A stretch of 64,000 nt of DNA. It comes from Antilocapra americana (Eukaryota; Chordata; Mammalia; Artiodactyla; Antilocapridae). Both the position numbers and the translations under genes were made by a program. Position 1 is the stretch's first letter. Each line of letters begins with the position of its first letter. Under the pieces are notes generated by a model that was not told where the DNA came from, did not search any database, and was given only the letters and a program-made list of their open reading frames with translations. The stretch is taken from NCBI GenBank assembly GCA_007570785.1, contig ML664174.1, positions 2,611,504 through 2,675,503 on the forward strand. The letters run 5' to 3'. Below are positions 35,709 through 47,730 of this stretch, one piece after another.

Positions 35709-35876
35709 GTATACACACTCACATGAACACACACTCACAGACACACACTCTTACATGGACACACATACTCAGACACACAAAACACACACTCACAGACACA
35801 TACACTCACATGGACACACACACTCACAGGCACTCACTCATATGCACACACACACACTCACAGACACACACAGAGC
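35709..35876. repeat. CA-rich minisatellite (ACACACTCACAGAC / CACATGGAC units)
   Basis: About 165 bp of imperfect repeats built from ACACACTCACA and GACACACA, interrupted by CATGGACAC. It gives His/Thr-rich plus-strand frames that are not genes. Confidence 0.85.
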
Positions 35877-36389
35877 AAATAATGGAAGTTGGAGAGCTGA
35901 AGAAGTAGCCAGGGGGTCTGTGGGTCTGCAGGATGTGCTGGAAGCCAAGGGGGCAAAAAGTAGTCACTGTGTGTCACTGGGGACAAGGTTAGACGGCTTC
36001 CTTGGCCATCATGTCCCATCCCTAGGCTGGCTGCTGAAGACAGAGAGGATACTGCAGGAGGAAAATGCAACATGAACGACTCACGGTCTCAGAGCCAGGC
36101 TAGTCTTTGTCCTTCAGACACAGCACTGAAGGATATACGCAAGGCTTGGCATCGTACCGAGTCTGTACTTGGGGGTGGCAGCACTCAGCTTCAATCCAGT
36201 GGGCAACCTGGGGGCCATCCATATGGCTCAAGTCAGGCCAGTCCTAGGCCCCTGCGCCCGGAATTCTGTGCCTGTAATTCTCATCCCCTGGCTATTGAGT
36301 GGCTACTCCATCAGCCTGATGCATTTGGCTTCCCTGCTTTACACAGGCCCTTGGAGCTGCCCCAGAAAACTATACTTGAGTGTCCTGGC

Positions 36390-36594
36390 TATGCTTATTC
36401 CCTCAGTTGTGTCTGACTCTTTGAGACCCCATGGACTATAGCCCACCAGGCTCCTCTGTCCATGGGATTCTCCAGGCAAGAATACTGGAGTGGGATGCTA
36501 TTTCTTCTCCAGGGGATCTTCCCATCCCAGGGATCAAACCTGGGTCTCCTGCTGCAAGTGGATTCTTTACCATCTGAGCCACCAGGAAAGCTGG
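36390..36594 (-). mobile_element. Bov-tA SINE
   Basis: ccctcagttgtgtctgactc through ccatctgagccaccaggaaa. Confidence 0.93.
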
Positions 36595-36662
36595 AGGGGT
36601 CCTAGAGGGATCCTGAAATTGTCCTGGAGGGTCCTCAAAGTGTCCTGGAGGGGTCCTCCAAG
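36592..36662. repeat. Short tandem repeat, GTCCT-GGAGG units
   Basis: About four imperfect copies of a 17-22 bp unit (ggaggggtcct, ggagggtcctcaaagtgtcct), directly abutting the tRNA-like head of the SINE. Confidence 0.7.
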
Positions 36663-38793
36663 CCCAGCTTACCTGGCCCTGAGGACCTGGCTCATCAGAA
36701 TGACTAAGGTACTTGAATAGAGGATGAATTAGGGAGGAAGGATTGGAAGGCTGTGCCCCCACAGTGCATCAGGGGACTTTGTGAGCAGAAAAGTGAGGCT
36801 GCTTTACAGCCTGCCTCTTAGCTGGGACTACGGCTCACATCCCATCATGACCTGGATGTGTAGATCTCATGGTGAGCCTACCTCTGGCAGCAGAAGACAC
36901 TCTGGGTCTACCTGGAAGTGCTGAGTTACAACTCCAGTCCATGCCTGGAGCTCAAGGGGAAACAGAAGAAAAGGTAGGCAGGTCATGTTTTTAGAAACAA
37001 CTACCCCCTGAATATTGAAAGGGTACTGGCTCCGGCAAGAGCCTTCAACCCCCAAGGACACCCCTTGAGAGGGCTGAGATGAAAATTCTAATAAATTTCA
37101 TTGGTGACATGTCACAGGCAGGCCATCTGTTCCTGCCTCACTTGAGTGACCTCCTCCGTGAAGCTTTTCTCTTACGGGAGGACTTGAGGACACAGGAACC
37201 TCAGTCCCACTCCTTGCACAGGGGTGTGTTTTCCCTTTGCACTCAGACTCACAAGGAGACTGGCCTCTGGCTTCTTCCATGTGTGTGGACACGTATGTGG
37301 ACAGGCCCAGGTGACCCCAACTGCAGGAGCCCATGATTCCCCACACTGAGATTGGTTCAGGGTCTTGAGCTGCAGGAAATAAGGAATGCTTACTTTGACC
37401 TTCTTCCCTGAGATCTGGGCTGCCAATACTAAAAGTCTTCACCTTTCCTGAAAAACTGGGTATCAGAACCATTATTTGGGGGGATATCAGCCTGCTCCAT
37501 CAGGAACCCTCCACCTCCACCCTCCTGCCAGGGAGCTGGCTGGAGGCTGGGCTTCACGTTGTCCATCATAGGAGTGCCGCATGATGGAAAGGGTGCAAGC
37601 CAAGAAAGCTGGGTCTCAGATACTCTGGGTGCCCCCCAAATATACTTCTCTTTCTAAGACTCTCAGGGATGTCCTCAGGGCTACCCAAGGGCAGGTGAGC
37701 AGGAAAGAAATGCTCTCCTACTCTAGGGAGTGATGTGGTTACCAGCCAGGAGCACAGACAGGCGCCCAGCCCATGAGGTCACAGCACACAGAAAGGGGGG
37801 CTGCACGGCTGAGAGAGGCGGCCGGACAGACAGTGTGTTGCTGGACAACTGAAGGCTAGGGGACTGCCACCAGGAGGCTGAGAGGGAGAAGAAAGGGATG
37901 TGTGTGTTCTTAAGCAGCAAGGCACATGAGTCCTGGAGTTTGGCGCAAGGAGAGCTACATTGAACCCCTGGTGGACCTCAGATCAGACCCGCAAAGCGCA
38001 GAATGTTCGCTGGCACACTGGAACCATGAGCCAACCCCCTACCTTCCCCTTCCCTCACCCCTGTCCTTCCAGCTCTGCCTTCCTTCCTCCCAGAAATCCA
38101 GCAGAGTTCATTCTTGCTCCAGTCATCCCTCACTACCTGTATGCTGGGGTACCCCCAAATGTAGACCGTGAGGGCTGCAGGGAAGCAAGACTTCATTCAG
38201 AGTGGGGGTGGGGGGAGGGAGGAGCTAGGATGCTGTTTCTTCTTGGTTAAAAGAAAAGGCAAATGCTCTGGGGCAGGTGGCGGATGGGAGAGAGGAAAGG
38301 GCAACAACCCCAGGCAGGGTTTCCAGTGCCCCATGGCCCTGGAAGAACTCTAAGCCTTTCTATGCAGAGGGGGCTGCCGCAGTCCTTGCCTCACACTCCT
38401 CTGGGCGCTGATGGGGCAGGAAAGTATGTGGGAGGGGGCTGGGCCCGGCACTGGTTTCCTCAGGGGTTCGCTGATGTCACAGCCAGCCCTCTCCTCAGGG
38501 ACTGAGCCCTAGCGGCCTCTTAGGCGGTCACTCCCTCCACCGTGGGCAGACAGGCAGATGGAGATGCTGGCTACAGGGAGACATGAGGCCACACCCTGGA
38601 CCTCAGTGGGGTGGGCCGGGGTGGTAACAATCTTAACTGTCTTCTACTGGAGTGGAAGCAGGGACAGAAGGGAAATAAGAAGAGAGAAAAGAAAGAAAAC
38701 CCAAGGGATGGTATTCTCACGTCACACCAGCAGCAAGCAGCAGGCAAAGGTCAATAGTGCTAAGAAAGGCAAGGCCGCCCTTCCCAGGGATAC

Positions 38794-38883
38794 CTTCTTC
38801 TTGGCCAGCAGCAAGTCTTGGTAAGCATTGGACCGGAGGAAGCGGGCGTAGCTGTCACTCTTCATCAGCTTGTAGATGTGCTC
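38794..38883 (-). CDS. RGS6: RGS6 exon encoding the last RGS-domain helices
   Basis: A 90-nt phase-0 exon encodes 30 residues, from [15 protein letters not shown] to QDLLLAKKK. It supplies the final helices of the RGS domain, and the DSYARFL motif is the family's conserved DSYxRFL signature. It joins in frame to the preceding TFEDAQ exon and to the following PESEQG exon. The acceptor is a strong cctccccag with a long pyrimidine tract. The donor AAG|GTATCC is weak. If that donor were not used, the frame would stay open for 23 more codons with a strongly hydrophobic end before TGA at 38722-38724. Residue choices ([11 protein letters not shown]) separate this from RGS7. Confidence 0.97.
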
Positions 38884-39246
38884 CTGGGGAGGTGGGAGAT
38901 GGGAAGACACAAGAAAGAACCGTCACTCAACATTAAAGGGAATTGCAACCCAACCGGCCACTATGTTAGGAAAGAAACACACAAGCCAAACTATGCTGGT
39001 ATGAACCTGGAAAATAGGTGGCATGTTTGCTTTGTTGGTTTTTTATCCCCCCGTTCAGAAAACATCATTGAAAACCTATTTTCCTTCTCAGCGTAAAAAG
39101 GTCCTTGAAGATCATGTCCCGGAAGCTTTGTAATTGGGCCTTGGTACCACATTGAAATGCACTATTGCTTAATGATTAAAACCACAGGCACAGCGATAAG
39201 AAGGAAGACACTACTGATGGTCCCAACCACTTGAATGAATCCCAAA

Positions 39247-39695
39247 GGAATTATCATGAATGAACAAAAAAAGCCCCAGAAGGTTTACATACTGTATGAT
39301 TCCATTGAGGTGACGTTCTTGAAATGACAAATTGTAGAAACAGACAACAGATAAGTGGTTGCCAGACTTCAGGGATGGGAGAGGGGCAAGGAGGGGAAGG
39401 AAGTGTGGTTATAACAGATAACAGGAAGGGTTCTTTGGTGAAGGGCTAGCTTGACACATCTTGCACATGTGATAGAGTTGTATAGAACCACACACATGCG
39501 TACATATGGGCACAGGCAAAATTGGGAAATCTGATCAACTCAGGGGACGTAGCAATGTCAACATCATGGCCATGATACTATACTATAGCCTTTGCAGATG
39601 TTACTGTTAGGAGAAGCTGGGTAAATGGTATATCTCTAGAGTATTTCGTATAAATGCTTGTGAATCTAAAAGTATCTCCAAAAGATTAACTAAAA
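39247..39695 (+). mobile_element. L1M-type 3'-end remnant
   Basis: Shows atactgtatgattccattga, ataagtggttgccagacttc and the typical tail with gtatctccaaaagattaac. Diverged and without an open frame. Confidence 0.7.
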
Positions 39696-40425
39696 AAGTA
39701 GTCTACAGGCAATGATGCAATTGGGTCAGTTAATGCAGGTCAAGGCCACCATCCCATCCTGGAAGAGTGCTCTTAGAGCCAGATCATGGGGTCTTGGGGG
39801 CAAATATGCCAGATGCTGGGGCATGGTGCCCTTCTGGGCTCTGAGAACCATTACATTCTGGCCATGCCAATGGATTTTACCCTTGACTTTTAGCTAATTC
39901 CTGTAGCCTCGTGATCCCTTTCTAATAGATCTGTCCTCATTAAGGACAGGGAAAGCCAGGTTCATTACAAGAGGGAGATTATCGATTGAAAAAGGGTTAT
40001 TTATCAGTTGAAATGTAAGGTAGCACAGCTACATGGGAAAGCCTGGTTGTCCCAAGAGTGGACCTGTTAGGAGGAGGGTGGGCTTTCTCTAGGGAGGGTG
40101 GGATCGTTAGGCAAGGAAGCATCTTCTCTGATGTACACTCCTTGTTCCTCTTATGAATCTGGACAAGGGTCTCAGGGCTCCAAGGAATGGAGAGCTGGCC
40201 AGTGAAGAGGATGCTCAGCAGAGAGGCTGGACTGGTCATTAAGGACCTTTTCCTCAAGTATTCTTCCCAGGGGATGGGTGAGGTAGAGACCTTTCCTCAG
40301 TTGGGGGCACACTGTAGAGGTACCTGGCCATTTTAGAGATGCTGGTACATCCCAGAGGAAGCTGGGTTATATCAAGGACTTACTAAGACCCTCTCCCTAC
40401 CCATCTCAAAAGAAAGTGAAGGCAT

Positions 40426-40700
40426 GGACTTCCCTGGTGGTCCAGCGGTTAAGAATCCACCTGCCAATACAGGGGACACCAGTTTGATCCCTGTTTCGGA
40501 AAGATTCCACATGCTACAGGGCAAGTAAGACTGCACCACAGCTACTGAAGCCCACACAACAGAGCGTACTGTGCTCTGCAATGAGAGAAGCCACCCCAAG
40601 AGAAGCCAGCCTATCTCAACTAGAGAGTACTCCCTGCTCACAATTAGGGAAAGCCCACGTGCAGCAAATAAGACCCAGCACAGCCAAAAAAATAAGAAAG
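40426..40700 (+). mobile_element. CHR SINE, near full length
   Basis: Head gacttccctggtggtccagc, then caccacagctactgaagccc and cagcaaataagacccagcac, with an A-rich tail. Confidence 0.9.
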
Positions 40701-41349
40701 AAAGTGAAAGCAGAAAGCAACCATCAACTTGGTGCCATGTGGGTCCCTCTCTGGTCATCTTAAGAGGGACCACACACAGGCCTGTTTGGGCACCAGCTTC
40801 ATTCTTGCGCAGATGATCCCATAGTTACAAAAGCAGGGTGCAGCATTCCTCATGGGAATGGGACTGCTGCAAGGAACCAAGAGAAATGAAGCACTGGCTT
40901 TGATCTGAATCTACTCTGATGATCCAGATGTGTTCTCAGTTAATAAGCTTCGTGAGAACACGTGTTGCTGAGTGTTTTTCTGCAAATTTCATACAAAAAT
41001 CCAGCCCACTCTAGTTTAAGTTCCTTGTGGGAACAATGTGCTGTTAATCTCTTATATGTGCATAGCGTCCAGCGTGGGGTTAAATGTTAGTGGAATTGTG
41101 CAGCTTTTTGGTTCCTCGAAACACTGGTCTGAGCTTGCAAATGCCGAGCAAGTTTATAGGCTCCATATTTGTTTTGGTTTATGAGCAGTTTCTGCTCTCT
41201 GTATGGAAGGAGAGGGGGGAATCACATTCAACTCAGAGGAAGTCCCTTTGTGGGTATCTTGGCTCACCCTAATCATCTCAGAGCCCAGACTGAGAGACAT
41301 CAGAGTCTTGGCATTTGTTGTTTCTTTAAAGTGGCCTAACATTTACATC

Positions 41350-41702
41350 TAAGGTATGCATGGAGAAGACTCTGGAGAGTCCCTTGGACTGCAATGAGAT
41401 CAAACCAGTCAATCCTAAAGGAAATCAACCCTGAATATTCATTGGAAGGACTGATGCTAAAGCTCCAATACTTTGGCCACTTGATGGGAAGAGCCGATTC
41501 ATTAGAAAAGACCCTGATGCTAGGAAAGATTGAGGGCAGGAGGAGAAGGGGGTGATGGAGGATGAGATGGTTGGATGGCATCATTGACTCAATGGACGTC
41601 AGTTGGAGCAAACTCCGGGAGACGGTGAAGGACAGGGAAGTCTGGTGTGCTGCAGTCCATGGGCTCCCAGGGTGGGACACAACTGGTTGACTGAACAACA
41701 AG
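41350..41702 (+). mobile_element. BovB (RTE) LINE 3' fragment
   Basis: BovB 3' sequence on the plus strand. A reading frame once encoded the SILKEINPEYSLEGLMLKLQ-like part of the reverse transcriptase C-terminus. It ends gttgactgaacaacaag. Confidence 0.92.
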
Positions 41703-42104
41703 GTACAAATGCTAACTCTGAGCATAAAGGGCTCTCTGTCTCCTCCTTCTCGTCTCAGGCATGGCTTCTGTCTGGCCAGCAGAGCCAGGTGGCTCCTGAG
41801 TCATCTGGAGAGGCCTGTCCCTCAGGCCTGGACCTTCTCCAAAACGCTTTCCAAGGCCACAGCCCCCTGCTTGTTGCTCTGACTTGTCAGAAGAATCTAA
41901 ATGCCCAGGAATATCTCACACAATTTCCCCTTCGGCCCCAAGAGGAGTAAGGAAACCTCTCCTAGCCCAACCCTTCTGGCCTTGAGAAAAAAATATCACC
42001 CCCAATCCAGCTAATTCCTCCAACTCATCATAGGCAAGAAAAGCCATTGAAAGAAAGAATTTGTCAATTGAGAAAGAACAGGATGAAGCAGATGACTCAG
42101 TATT

Positions 42105-42400
42105 TGTTCCCCAAAATATTTGTTGAGCATTTCCTAGGTGTGAGGCATTATGTCAGGCATTGAGATCACAGCATGACCAAGACAAAAGAGGTCCTTGCTG
42201 TCATAAAGCTTGGATTTCATTGCACAAGGGTGTGCATGACTAATTGAGCTAAGGGCTACAAGGAAGAAGTTCAGGTTCAAGGTGCTGTGAATGGGTATAA
42301 TTGAAAATGAACTCCCCTGCCAGAGGTGGGGAATGCTGGTTCAACAACCAGAAAGAGCCTCTTCTTGGCAGGAAGAGCTAAGGAGACAGGAAGTGTCTGT
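42105..42400 (+). repeat. L2-type LINE remnant
   Basis: tatttgttgagcatttccta, then ccttgctgtcataaagcttg, in the order seen at L2 3' ends. Confidence 0.55.
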
Positions 42401-43010
42401 CAGTTCCTGGTCTGGTCAATCAGAGAAAGAAGGATGATCCAGGGCTGAGGAGGAAGGTGTAGCAGACAGTGGTCCCCTCTTTAAGGGTGGGGGTCAATAC
42501 GGGTCAGAGCAACATTTTGGGCTCTGCTCTTGTCCTAATGTCAATGGCATCTTGACAATTTGTTGCCAAGGCTGGAGCCAAGGCAGGGACCATGTGGGGA
42601 GACAGTAAAGAGAACACGGACGGCCCTTTGGAGGTGGGCTCCACAAGGTGGTCTCACTCTGCCAACCCTGTTGCCAGCTCTTGGCAATCACGATGAACAT
42701 CTCAAATTGCCCTGTGAGGGAACAAGCACCATAGCAAGAACAGCGGGGGGAAGTCATGGTTGGAGCAAAATGGAATCGAAGAAGCAGATCCCTCATGCCC
42801 CCTACCGTGGCTTCAGGCCCCTCTGGCTGGGGCCTCTTTCCCCACTGGCTATGGATCCAGGACTCTCCTCTACCCTCCTCTCCTCCCCCAAATGAAGAAG
42901 CAGAGCCTTTGCTGTACCCACTTATGGAATTCTGTTCCTTCCTCCTTGCCAGCTTTTTCTAAGAAACACAAAGACAGTAAACAAGGGGTGGGGGAATGGA
43001 GCACTGAGGT

Positions 43011-43035
43011 TTTTTTTTTTTTTTTTTTTTTTTTT
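43011..43035. repeat. Poly(T) tract
   Basis: About 25 T residues with no SINE body recognised beside it. Confidence 0.9.
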
Positions 43036-43317
43036 GGAATGAGAACTAAGATAGGACTCAGGGTCTTTGGCCGGTTCCCAGATGCAATGAGTTTATCACT
43101 GCCAGGGACAGCAAGTGTACAAAGCTCTTGGCAGTGACCCCGACTGATTTATGAGGGGTTCTGGTTTGTTTCCTCTGCTTTGCAGACAACCAGTCTTAAG
43201 GAAAATGTATATCCAGGATCTGCCTAGAGCAGGGGAGCTGCTGGCAAAACCAGTGAGCCCCCACCCAGAGAATTCCCAAGGGGCCGGAGAGACAGAAGTG
43301 TGCTTTTCTCTTCCTTG

Positions 43318-43438
43318 CTTTTTCTTATTTTCCTCCCTTCCTCCTTCCCTCCTCCCCTTCTCTCTGCCCCTTTATTCCTCCTTCCTTTCTTCCTTCTTTC
43401 CTCCCTAGATCCCTCCCTCCCTCATTCCCTCTCTCTCT
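43318..43438. repeat. Polypyrimidine (CCTT)n tract
   Basis: About 120 nt almost entirely C and T on the plus strand, with CTTCC and CTCCC units. Confidence 0.85.
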
Positions 43439-43734
43439 AAAAAAAGAGATGATTGAGTTAACTATGAACAAGCAGAACTACCAGGGTCCACATCCACCTT
43501 CCTACCATGTGGGGAGGCTTCTGCTTCAGACAGGGAGAGGCTCAGTCTCACTGGTAAAGAAACTGATGCTCTAAGGCCCTAAGTCACACAGAACATCTCA
43601 GCCACAATTCTCAGTGCGGGGAGGGAGGTCACCCTGATGAGATCCTCCACCCTCATTTCCCTTCTTGGGCTTGGCCCTGGGACAGGAGCTTTGCCTACCT
43701 GAGATGCTTAGGCAGAAGCAAAACCAACTGGAAC

Positions 43735-43850
43735 TATGGGCAACATTTTATAAAACCTTTAAAGGGAGTATAATCTATAAAAACGTCGAATCGCTATGTT
43801 GTACACCTGAAACTAATACAGTCTTGTAAATCAAGGGTACTCAGTAAGAA
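43735..43850 (+). mobile_element. L1 3'-end remnant
   Basis: cgaatcgctatgttgtacac and ctgaaactaatacagtcttg are typical of artiodactyl L1 3' ends. Confidence 0.65.
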
Positions 43851-44714
43851 AGATTCTTTCAGGAAGGAAAGCAATAGAGAGAACGAAAACAGAAAATGCC
43901 CCCAAACTCAAGATGACTAGACTCGGTGGCGTCCAAGACACGCGCAGGAGGCAGAGGGAGTGAGCAGTGCCTCAATGCCTCAGAACCACACCTGCTACAA
44001 ATCAATGCTTTTGCAGGGAGAGTCCTCAGCTGGAAAGCTCCTTTGTTTTTAGACAAAACACAGTGGTCCTCACAAGTGCTGGGGAAGGTAATCAGACAAA
44101 TGCCCAAGCCTTGGGCCCCAAGCATGCCGGAGCAGCTGGATGACTTAAGAACACCCTTATGTCCTCTTCTTGGCTGTGGGTTCCTGAGACAGTTACGATC
44201 TCATTCCCCAGCTTTAGAGCATCCGTCTGGAGTGGGAGGCCACTCAGAGCACTGCACAGATGCCAAGAGCCGTTCTTGGGATTTTCAAGTGCCCTAATTT
44301 TCTTTTTGCAGATGTATGTGCCTCATCTCTGTCTTCCACATCCACGTTTCCTGGAACAACATCCAGACTTTGGGCACTGTTGAGTCCCTTGTGGTCCCGT
44401 GAAGGAAGATAAGACTGTGGGGCAAGATGTGATGTGGCTGCGTGAGATGCTGGAAGGGGGACCAGGCCAGTGGCCAAAGGCTTGGATTCAGGTCCCCACT
44501 TGGCTTTTTCCAGCCCCACCAAGCACACAGTTAACCAAGGAAATAGAGGGGAATCCATTACAAAAACTGTACACAAGTGAAGGAATGATAACTGGCTTTC
44601 ATGATGGGATTGTCCATGTCAGAGATGACATGGGGGAGAAGACCAAAGACCCTAAGATTCCTGGTGGAGGAGGAAAATTGTCTCATTTTCATTGCTGTTG
44701 TTATTTGCTCAGAA

Positions 44715-44800
44715 TCGGTGTTTAGGTTTAAACAGCTCCATTTTACAGATGAGAACACTGAAGTCCTACAAGTCTGAGTGCCTTGCCCGAGCAGAATTTG
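44715..44800 (+). repeat. MIR-like remnant
   Basis: cattttacagatgagaacac, followed by a tgagtgccttgcccgagcag match to the MIR 3' half. Confidence 0.5.
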
Positions 44801-45539
44801 AGCCCAATGTTCTGTGATTCCCCCCAAAGCTCACACTCTTCCCCTGGCACCTGCTGCTGTTCCTGGTCCTGGAGATGCGGTTTTGAGGGAGCCAGGTTGT
44901 GTGGCTGAGACAAAGTCCTCAATGAGTGGTCAGCAGAAATGTTGGGGGCCTCCTCTTAAGGTTTCATCTGAGTCACCCCAGGGATGGATGCAGCCACTGC
45001 TCAGCATCCTCTTTTGGGAACTGTTCACCAGCCCCACTGTCAGGGACAACAGCTGAGTCACCCAGGGTGACACAGGCTCCGGTTTCTCACCTCACAGATC
45101 ATGTCCAACTTGCCTTCTGCACCATCAGGCAGGGCCAACCCGGCCAAGCTCTGAGTGCTGATCAGACCCCTGGGAAGTCATAGGCAGCACATCTGTGTCA
45201 CAGAAAGTCACCCAAGAGATCCCCAAATCTCATCTTTCAGGAGGATATCTTAAGCCAAAGGCCTTCAGACCTTACGCCTGAAGTAAGTTGGCTAGCTGAA
45301 GTCTAGAGAAAATGAACACTTTTCTCATCATGGGTCCTGCAGGAGGACAGAGGGTGGGACTGCACCAGGGTAGGGAACTGACGGGGATCCTGTTATTATC
45401 TGCTTAATAAATACAGGAGAGACTCCACGGCCATGTGAACAATCACTTCAGTGAGAGATAGTAGCCTGCTGGCCTCAGGATGCGGCTTTGGACAGTCATG
45501 CCAGGAGCCTGTGAATCTTTTTTTCCCCATGTTTTTTCC

Positions 45540-45900
45540 TTCTCTTTTTAAACTGAAATGGAGTTGACGTTCAGTGTTGTGTTAATTTTTGATGCATAGC
45601 AAAGTGATTCAGTTATACATATATACATGTGTGTGCTAAGTCGCTTCAGTCCTATTTGACATAGCTTTGTGACCCTATGGACTGTAGCCCGCCAGGCTCC
45701 TCTGTCCATAGGATTCTCCTTGCAAGAATACTGGAGTGAATTGCCATGCCCTCCTCCAGGGGATTTTCCCAACCCAGAGATGGAGCCTGTGGCTCATTAT
45801 GTCTCCTGCTTTGGTAGGCGGATTCTTTACCACTAGTGCCCCTGGGAAGCCCCATACATGTATACATATATATGTATTAATATATATAAATTCTTTTTTA
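45540..45900 (-). mobile_element. L1 3' UTR piece interrupted by a Bov-tA
   Basis: tcagtgttgtgttaattttt and agcaaagtgattcagttata, then AT-rich tatacatatata after the SINE. Orientation is tentative. Confidence 0.5.
45627..45856 (-). mobile_element. Bov-tA SINE
   Basis: tgtgctaagtcgcttcagtc through agtgcccctgggaagcccc, with an 8-bp atacatgt flanking repeat. Confidence 0.93.
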
Positions 45901-47730
45901 AAAAAATATTCTAGGGCCCTGTGGATCTTAAATGAGAAGCCCCCATTTGGATTTCTTTATCCTTCTAAGCAGGATGTGTGAGCCGCTGTTTACACGGAAT
46001 GGAACATTCAAGCCCTAGGAGAGTGTAAGAGTGAATTATCTTTTGCCTTTACCCTGCAAAGCATCCTTATAAACATGTTCAATTTAACTGGCCAAAGGGC
46101 ACAGTATTTTGATGCTGTTCAATCCCTGTTCTTAGATAAGAGTAGCTTCAAAGGCAGCTTTGCATATTTTCTTTCACCTACCCGAATACCATGGGTATTA
46201 ACTTAGACAAATGTTTCCTTCTGCTCTTCAAGGGCACGGGGTTTGGTGCAGGAGATTTCTGCTCTAAAGCATCAACAAAGAAATTTTGGAATTTGGTTCT
46301 CTGACGCCTTCTCTTCAGGAACTACTCTTCTGTGTGGTAATAAACAGAATCCTCTCCCAAACAACTGATTTGTTCTTTTCAAAATGCATACCTCCCTCTG
46401 CTGTTCATCTCCCTAAAATAAAACCACCCACAGAATAAAATGAGTAATTCCTGGAGTAAGCAGCTCCATAGCATATTTTGTTAAAATATGTCTGGCATGG
46501 GAAGTCTACCAGGAAGTATCCTCCAAATGAGGATTAATATCAGGAAACTCGGGGCAGTCTTGTGATACTGGCACACAATGCTACCACCTCCACCACTGGG
46601 GCAAAAATTAATAGCCTTCACCAAGCTAGGAAGACATCTGCTTCTGAGTCATCTGGGACAAATGTAAACATGGGCTCCCTGGGCTCTGAAATTTGAACAA
46701 AACAACGTTAGAAAACTTTCATTCCTTAATCAAGTTGCTTCTAAACATCTATGTTTAGGTAAGAATAGAGACTCTAGACTCGAGACTTCTTATCTGCTCA
46801 TGGTAGGTGTAACTTGATGGTATTTTTCTCAGCTCTTATATCACCCTGACCTCATTTTGACCTTGAGGTTGCTCTTTGATCTTTACATGCATGGATGATG
46901 GCCAAGTAGAGTTTTGGTCACTTAGACTGGGGTCTGCTTAAGAGAAAAGCCTAATTATCTGTATTTTCCCAGAGTCTAGAACATCTGACCGTTAGTAGAT
47001 ATTCCAAATTTTGCTGAATTGGCATATTGGAGAAATTGAATTCAACTGATATTTATTGATCACCTCCTATATGTGCTCTCTGAATGGAAAGCCAAGGAAC
47101 ACATTGCCTTTTTTTTTTAAGGATAGGTACAGCTGATGTTATCATTGTGGACCAAGTTGTCAAGAAAAATGTTTTTCTAAACCACAACTGTGTGCAGAGC
47201 ATGATTTTAGTGTTATAGGGATTTATAGAAGGTAAGGAAGACCAACTGACTGCTCCCAGAGAAGAACTTCAAATTCAGAGGTGCTAGAAGCCTAGACACT
47301 GCAGGTCTAGATGGGGCATCTCAGTAGCAACTGCAGGTCAGGGAAGCAGAGGCGCTTGAAGACCTAGGAAACCTACATAGGAACCTGCAGGGACTAAAAT
47401 CAACAGGCTGGGTTAATCCATCAGATTCAACTGCTAGTCCATCTGACGGACAGATTTCCAATCCAATCCAATCTCAATGCAGCATTTTCTACGGCTTGTT
47501 TCGTTTGGTTTGTAAAGAATGATGTGCTCTTGGACAAGCTGTGCCCAGTGGCGAAAAGCCATCCAGGCCTCTTATATCCTTTGCTGTTTCCCTTGGGGTA
47601 GAACTTCACAGCCTACAGGTCGAGGTCTCCCAACTCAAATGGGAGATGAATGTTCATGAAATGGATGGATGGGGAGATTGAAAAGTGACTCAATGGATCC
47701 AGTGACACAGTTCTTGGAACATCCTCAGAT

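Larger units (their letters stand above)
34664..38793 (-). other. RGS6: RGS6 intron (about 4.1 kb)
   Basis: The intron separates the last RGS-domain exon from the 54-nt linker exon. It holds a CA-rich minisatellite near 35.8 kb, one antisense-to-consensus Bov-tA at 36.4 kb and a short GTCCTGGAGG-type tandem repeat right after it. The remainder is unique-looking GC-moderate DNA without recognisable exons. Confidence 0.85.

Noticed and set aside
35709..35876. Possible CRISPR-like spaced repeat
   Set aside because: The units are imperfect CA-derived minisatellite repeats of variable length in a mammalian intron, with no regular spacers.
35527..36075. 182-codon His/Thr-rich frame
   Set aside because: Generated by the CA-rich minisatellite at 35.7-35.9 kb.
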